Shown here: piece after piece, positions 6,482 through 8,601 of the stretch
How the letters are laid out: each line of letters opens with the position of its first letter
How positions within the stretch are numbered: position 1 is the first letter of the stretch
From: Chitinophagales bacterium
GTDB taxonomy: Bacteria; Bacteroidota; Bacteroidia; Chitinophagales; Saprospiraceae
NCBI GenBank assembly: GCA_013298445.1
Contig: JAAFHQ010000221.1
Span: 1-8,601 of the forward strand
Length of the DNA stretch: 8,601 bases
Reading direction: 5' to 3'
The notes under the pieces: generated by a model
The model's database searches: none
Seen by the model: the letters and a program-made list of their open reading frames with translations, nothing else
What the model was told of the DNA's origin: nothing
Made by a program: the position numbers and the translations under genes

Positions 6482-6547
6482 GAAAACAAACAACTTTTAA
6501 CTCCATTGTCACCAAATGGTCTTTTAATCGAACAAACAAACAAAAAC

Positions 6548-8601
6548 ATGAGACACAAAATTTGTCTTTTCTTACTTCTGCTGGCCAGCGTGGTAGCCAA
6601 AGCCGATGATGGCTACCGCCTTTGGCTGAAATACGATCTGCTAAAAAACACCAGCATTCGGGCCCAATACCTGCCATACACGCAATTCATCGCCTACAGT
6701 TCTGTTGATCCTGTCGCACAAACCGCAGCTAAGGAATTACACGCAGGGTTGCAAGGTTTGTTGGGCAAAAGTATCCGGCTGCAGAATACTGCCAGTACTG
6801 CGCCAGGAGGCATCGGTTTAAGCCTCAATGCTGCCCCAATCGCCAATTTGGGCTCAGAAGGCTATAACCTGGCCCTTCAAAATGGGCGCATCACCATCAA
6901 CGCCAATACCCCCTCCGGGCTTTTGTATGGCGCTTTTGCCTTGCTCCGCAAAGTACAAACTGCTACCCCTCCAGACAAAATTCCGGGTAGCAGCGCCCCT
7001 AAGGTACAACTACGCATGCTCAACCACTGGGACAATACCAATGGCACCATTGAGCGTGGTTATGCCGGTGCAACGCTCTGGAAATGGTACGAATTACCCG
7101 AAAACGTTGACCCTCGTTACCGCGATTACGCCCGAGCCAACGCCTCAATTGGCATCAATGCAGTAGTGGTGAACAACGTCAATGCCAGTGCCCGTTTTAT
7201 GAGCCGCGAGTACTTGCTCAAGGTCAAAGCCCTGGCCGATGTTTTTAAACCCTATGGAATTAAAGTGTTCCTTTCGGTCAATTTTGCTGCGCCGCGTATC
7301 CTGGGCAAGTTAAAAAATTCCGACCCACTCGAACCAGCAGTGCGCCAGTGGTGGGTGGAAAAAGCCCGGGAAATTTATGGCATCATCCCGGATTTTGGCG
7401 GATTTTTGGTCAAGGCCAACTCCGAAGGCGAACCCGGCCCCCAAGATTTTGGCCGAACCCACGTCGATGGGGCCAATATGCTGGCTGAAGCCGTAGCCCC
7501 TTTCAAAGGCATTGTCATTTGGCGGGCTTTTGTGTACAAAGCCGACCCCAAAGGCGACCGTTTCAAAGCAGCCTACGAAGAATTCAAACCTTTTGACGGC
7601 AATTTTTTGCCCAATGTGGTGGTCCAGGTGAAAAATGGCCCTATCGATTTTCAACCTCGTGAGCCCTTCTCGCCCCTTTTCGGTGCAATGCCCAAAACAC
7701 CCCTGGCCATGGAATTCCAAATTACCCAGGAGTACCTCGGCTTTTCCACCAATTTGGTTTACCTCGCGCCCTTGTTCAAAGAATGCCTGGATACCGACAC
7801 CTACGCCAAAGGACCTGGATCAAGCGTGGCCAAGGTCATCGATGGCAGTTTGCACCAATACCCCATCAGCGTAATGGCGGGTGTGGCGAATACTGGTTCC
7901 GACCGCAATTGGTGCGGCCACCTGATGTCGCAGGCCAACTGGTACGCCTTTGGTCGCCTGGCCTGGGATCACCAATTGAGCAGTGCCAGCATTGCCGAGG
8001 AGTGGATCAAAATGAGTTTGACCCAGGACGCTGCGGCGCTTACCACCATTCGCAACATCATGGAACGTTCGCGGGAAGTATACGTCGATTTTACCACTCC
8101 CCTGGGCCTACACCACATCATGGGGCAAGGCATCCATTTTGGACCAGAGCCTTGGTTGGAGCGCAGCGCCCGCCCGGATTGGACCTCGATTTATTACCAC
8201 CGCGCCGATTCCATTGGATTGGGTTTTGATCGGGGTGTGAATGGCAGCAATGCCCTGAGTTTGTACCACCCCGATGCAGCCAAAGCCTGGAGCCAGGTAG
8301 ATAACTGCCCTTTGCCTTACTTGTTGTGGTACCACCACGTGCCTTGGGGCAAAAAACTCAGCACGGGCCGTAGTCTCTGGGATGAATTGTGTACCCGTTA
8401 TTACACTGGAGCCGAAGCGGTGGCCACCATGCAAAAAGAATGGGCTAATCTCAAGGGTAAAATGGACGCTGAAATCCATGCTGATGTAGCCGGAAGGTTG
8501 GCCGCGCAATACCGTGAAGCATTGTGGTGGAGGGATGCCTGTGTTTTGTATTTCCAGACTTATTCCAAAATGCCGATCCCGGCACCCTTTACGCCGCCAA
8601 G
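6548..8601 (+). CDS. aguA: Exported GH67 alpha-glucuronidase, 3' end cut by the window
   Basis: The frame opens at ATG 6548 and stays open for 684 codons plus two bases to the edge; only a short C-terminal tail should be missing, as family members are about 680-730 aa. A signal peptide is visible at 1-19 (MRHKICLFLLLLASVVAKA, cleavage before DDGYRLW). GH67 enzymes remove (4-O-methyl-)glucuronic acid from the non-reducing end of xylo-oligosaccharides. The N-terminal domain (about 20-125) begins with the typical YRLWLKYDLL. The central TIM barrel holds HWDNTNGTIERGYAG (160-174), the general acid Glu293 in KANSEGEPGP, and the water-activating pair Asp367 (NGPIDFQPRE) and Glu395 (FQITQEYLG), spaced as in the Cellvibrio enzyme. 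Trp161 and Trp545 fit the positions I recall for its substrate-binding tryptophans. The C-terminal domain (from about 455) includes RPDWTSIYYHRADS. The enzyme should act in the periplasm or outside on fragments from a xylanase not seen here. Confidence 0.95.
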   Translation, partial: MRHKICLFLLLLASVVAKADDGYRLWLKYDLLKNTSIRAQYLPYTQFIAYSSVDPVAQTAAKELHAGLQGLLGKSIRLQNTASTAPGGIGLSLNAAPIANLGSEGYNLALQNGRITINANTPSGLLYGAFALLRKVQTATPPDKIPGSSAPKVQLRMLNHWDNTNGTIERGYAGATLWKWYELPENVDPRYRDYARANASIGINAVVVNNVNASARFMSREYLLKVKALADVFKPYGIKVFLSVNFAAPRILGKLKNSDPLEPAVRQWWVEKAREIYGIIPDFGGFLVKANSEGEPGPQDFGRTHVDGANMLAEAVAPFKGIVIWRAFVYKADPKGDRFKAAYEEFKPFDGNFLPNVVVQVKNGPIDFQPREPFSPLFGAMPKTPLAMEFQITQEYLGFSTNLVYLAPLFKECLDTDTYAKGPGSSVAKVIDGSLHQYPISVMAGVANTGSDRNWCGHLMSQANWYAFGRLAWDHQLSSASIAEEWIKMSLTQDAAALTTIRNIMERSREVYVDFTTPLGLHHIMGQGIHFGPEPWLERSARPDWTSIYYHRADSIGLGFDRGVNGSNALSLYHPDAAKAWSQVDNCPLPYLLWYHHVPWGKKLSTGRSLWDELCTRYYTGAEAVATMQKEWANLKGKMDAEIHADVAGRLAAQYREALWWRDACVLYFQTYSKMPIPAPFTPP

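Larger units (their letters stand above)
5945..6547. other. Divergent intergenic region without a gene, rich in palindromes
   Basis: About 600 bp separate the minus-strand kinase from the plus-strand alpha-glucuronidase. Frames on both strands are short or made of repeat sequence and look non-coding. The stretch holds, left to right, the kinase -7 box, a nested hairpin at 6089-6127, four REP-like palindromes at 6132-6314, a second hairpin at 6333-6366, and a pair of direct repeats at 6379-6408 and 6450-6481. The alpha-glucuronidase promoter must lie in its right part, but I could not find a convincing TTG/TAnnTTTG pair there. Since both flanking genes point outwards, the palindromes cannot be shared terminators for them. 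Confidence 0.75.

Noticed and set aside
6292..6677. Two overlapping minus-strand open frames upstream of and into the alpha-glucuronidase gene.
   Set aside because: They are composed of palindromic repeats and the antisense of the GH67 signal-peptide region, with no protein-like pattern.
7310..7720. Minus-strand open frames and several plus-strand frames inside the 6548-8601 region as separate genes.
   Set aside because: The plus-strand frame from 6548 is uninterrupted to the edge and carries the complete GH67 signature, so the others are shadows.

Overview
The window looks like a chromosomal segment of a Bacteroidota bacterium, probably of the Saprospiria (Haliscomenobacter/Lewinella-like) type. 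The phylum call rests on two promoters with the Bacteroidota -7 box TAnnTTTG, on start codons without Shine-Dalgarno sequences, on a TPR-containing HisKA_2 kinase, and on Sec-exported carbohydrate-active enzymes. The narrower placement is a guess from gene style.

Layout. (1) Positions 1-2290, minus strand: the start of a phenylacetate-type catabolic operon. A good promoter with an operator-like palindrome on the transcription start leads into paaZ (ALDH plus MaoC-like hydratase). After it comes an unusual head-to-head array of GTTGAG-type units that forms a long hairpin and overlaps the paaZ stop codon. The first 25 codons of an enoyl-CoA hydratase/isomerase-like gene then run off the left edge. 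(2) 2382-3290, plus strand: an exported alpha/beta-hydrolase esterase of the acetyl-xylan-esterase-like type. (3) 3342-5944, minus strand: a two-gene two-component system made of a TPR/coiled-coil membrane histidine kinase of the HisKA_2 class and, 20 nt downstream, a receiver-LuxR response regulator. (4) 5945-6547: a roughly 600-bp divergent intergenic region packed with palindromes, including four REP-like units arranged as two forward and two reverse copies. (5) 6548 to the right edge, plus strand: an exported GH67 alpha-glucuronidase with all three catalytic acids, cut by the window end near its C-terminus.

How the parts relate. paaZ and the hydratase belong to aromatic (phenylacetyl-CoA) degradation. 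The esterase and the alpha-glucuronidase would both remove side groups from glucuronoxylan (acetyl and 4-O-methyl-glucuronate), and the two-component system lies between them. No SusC/SusD pair, xylanase or transporter is visible, so a joint xylan role and control by this two-component system are inference only. I saw no tRNA, rRNA, CRISPR array, transposase or phage gene.
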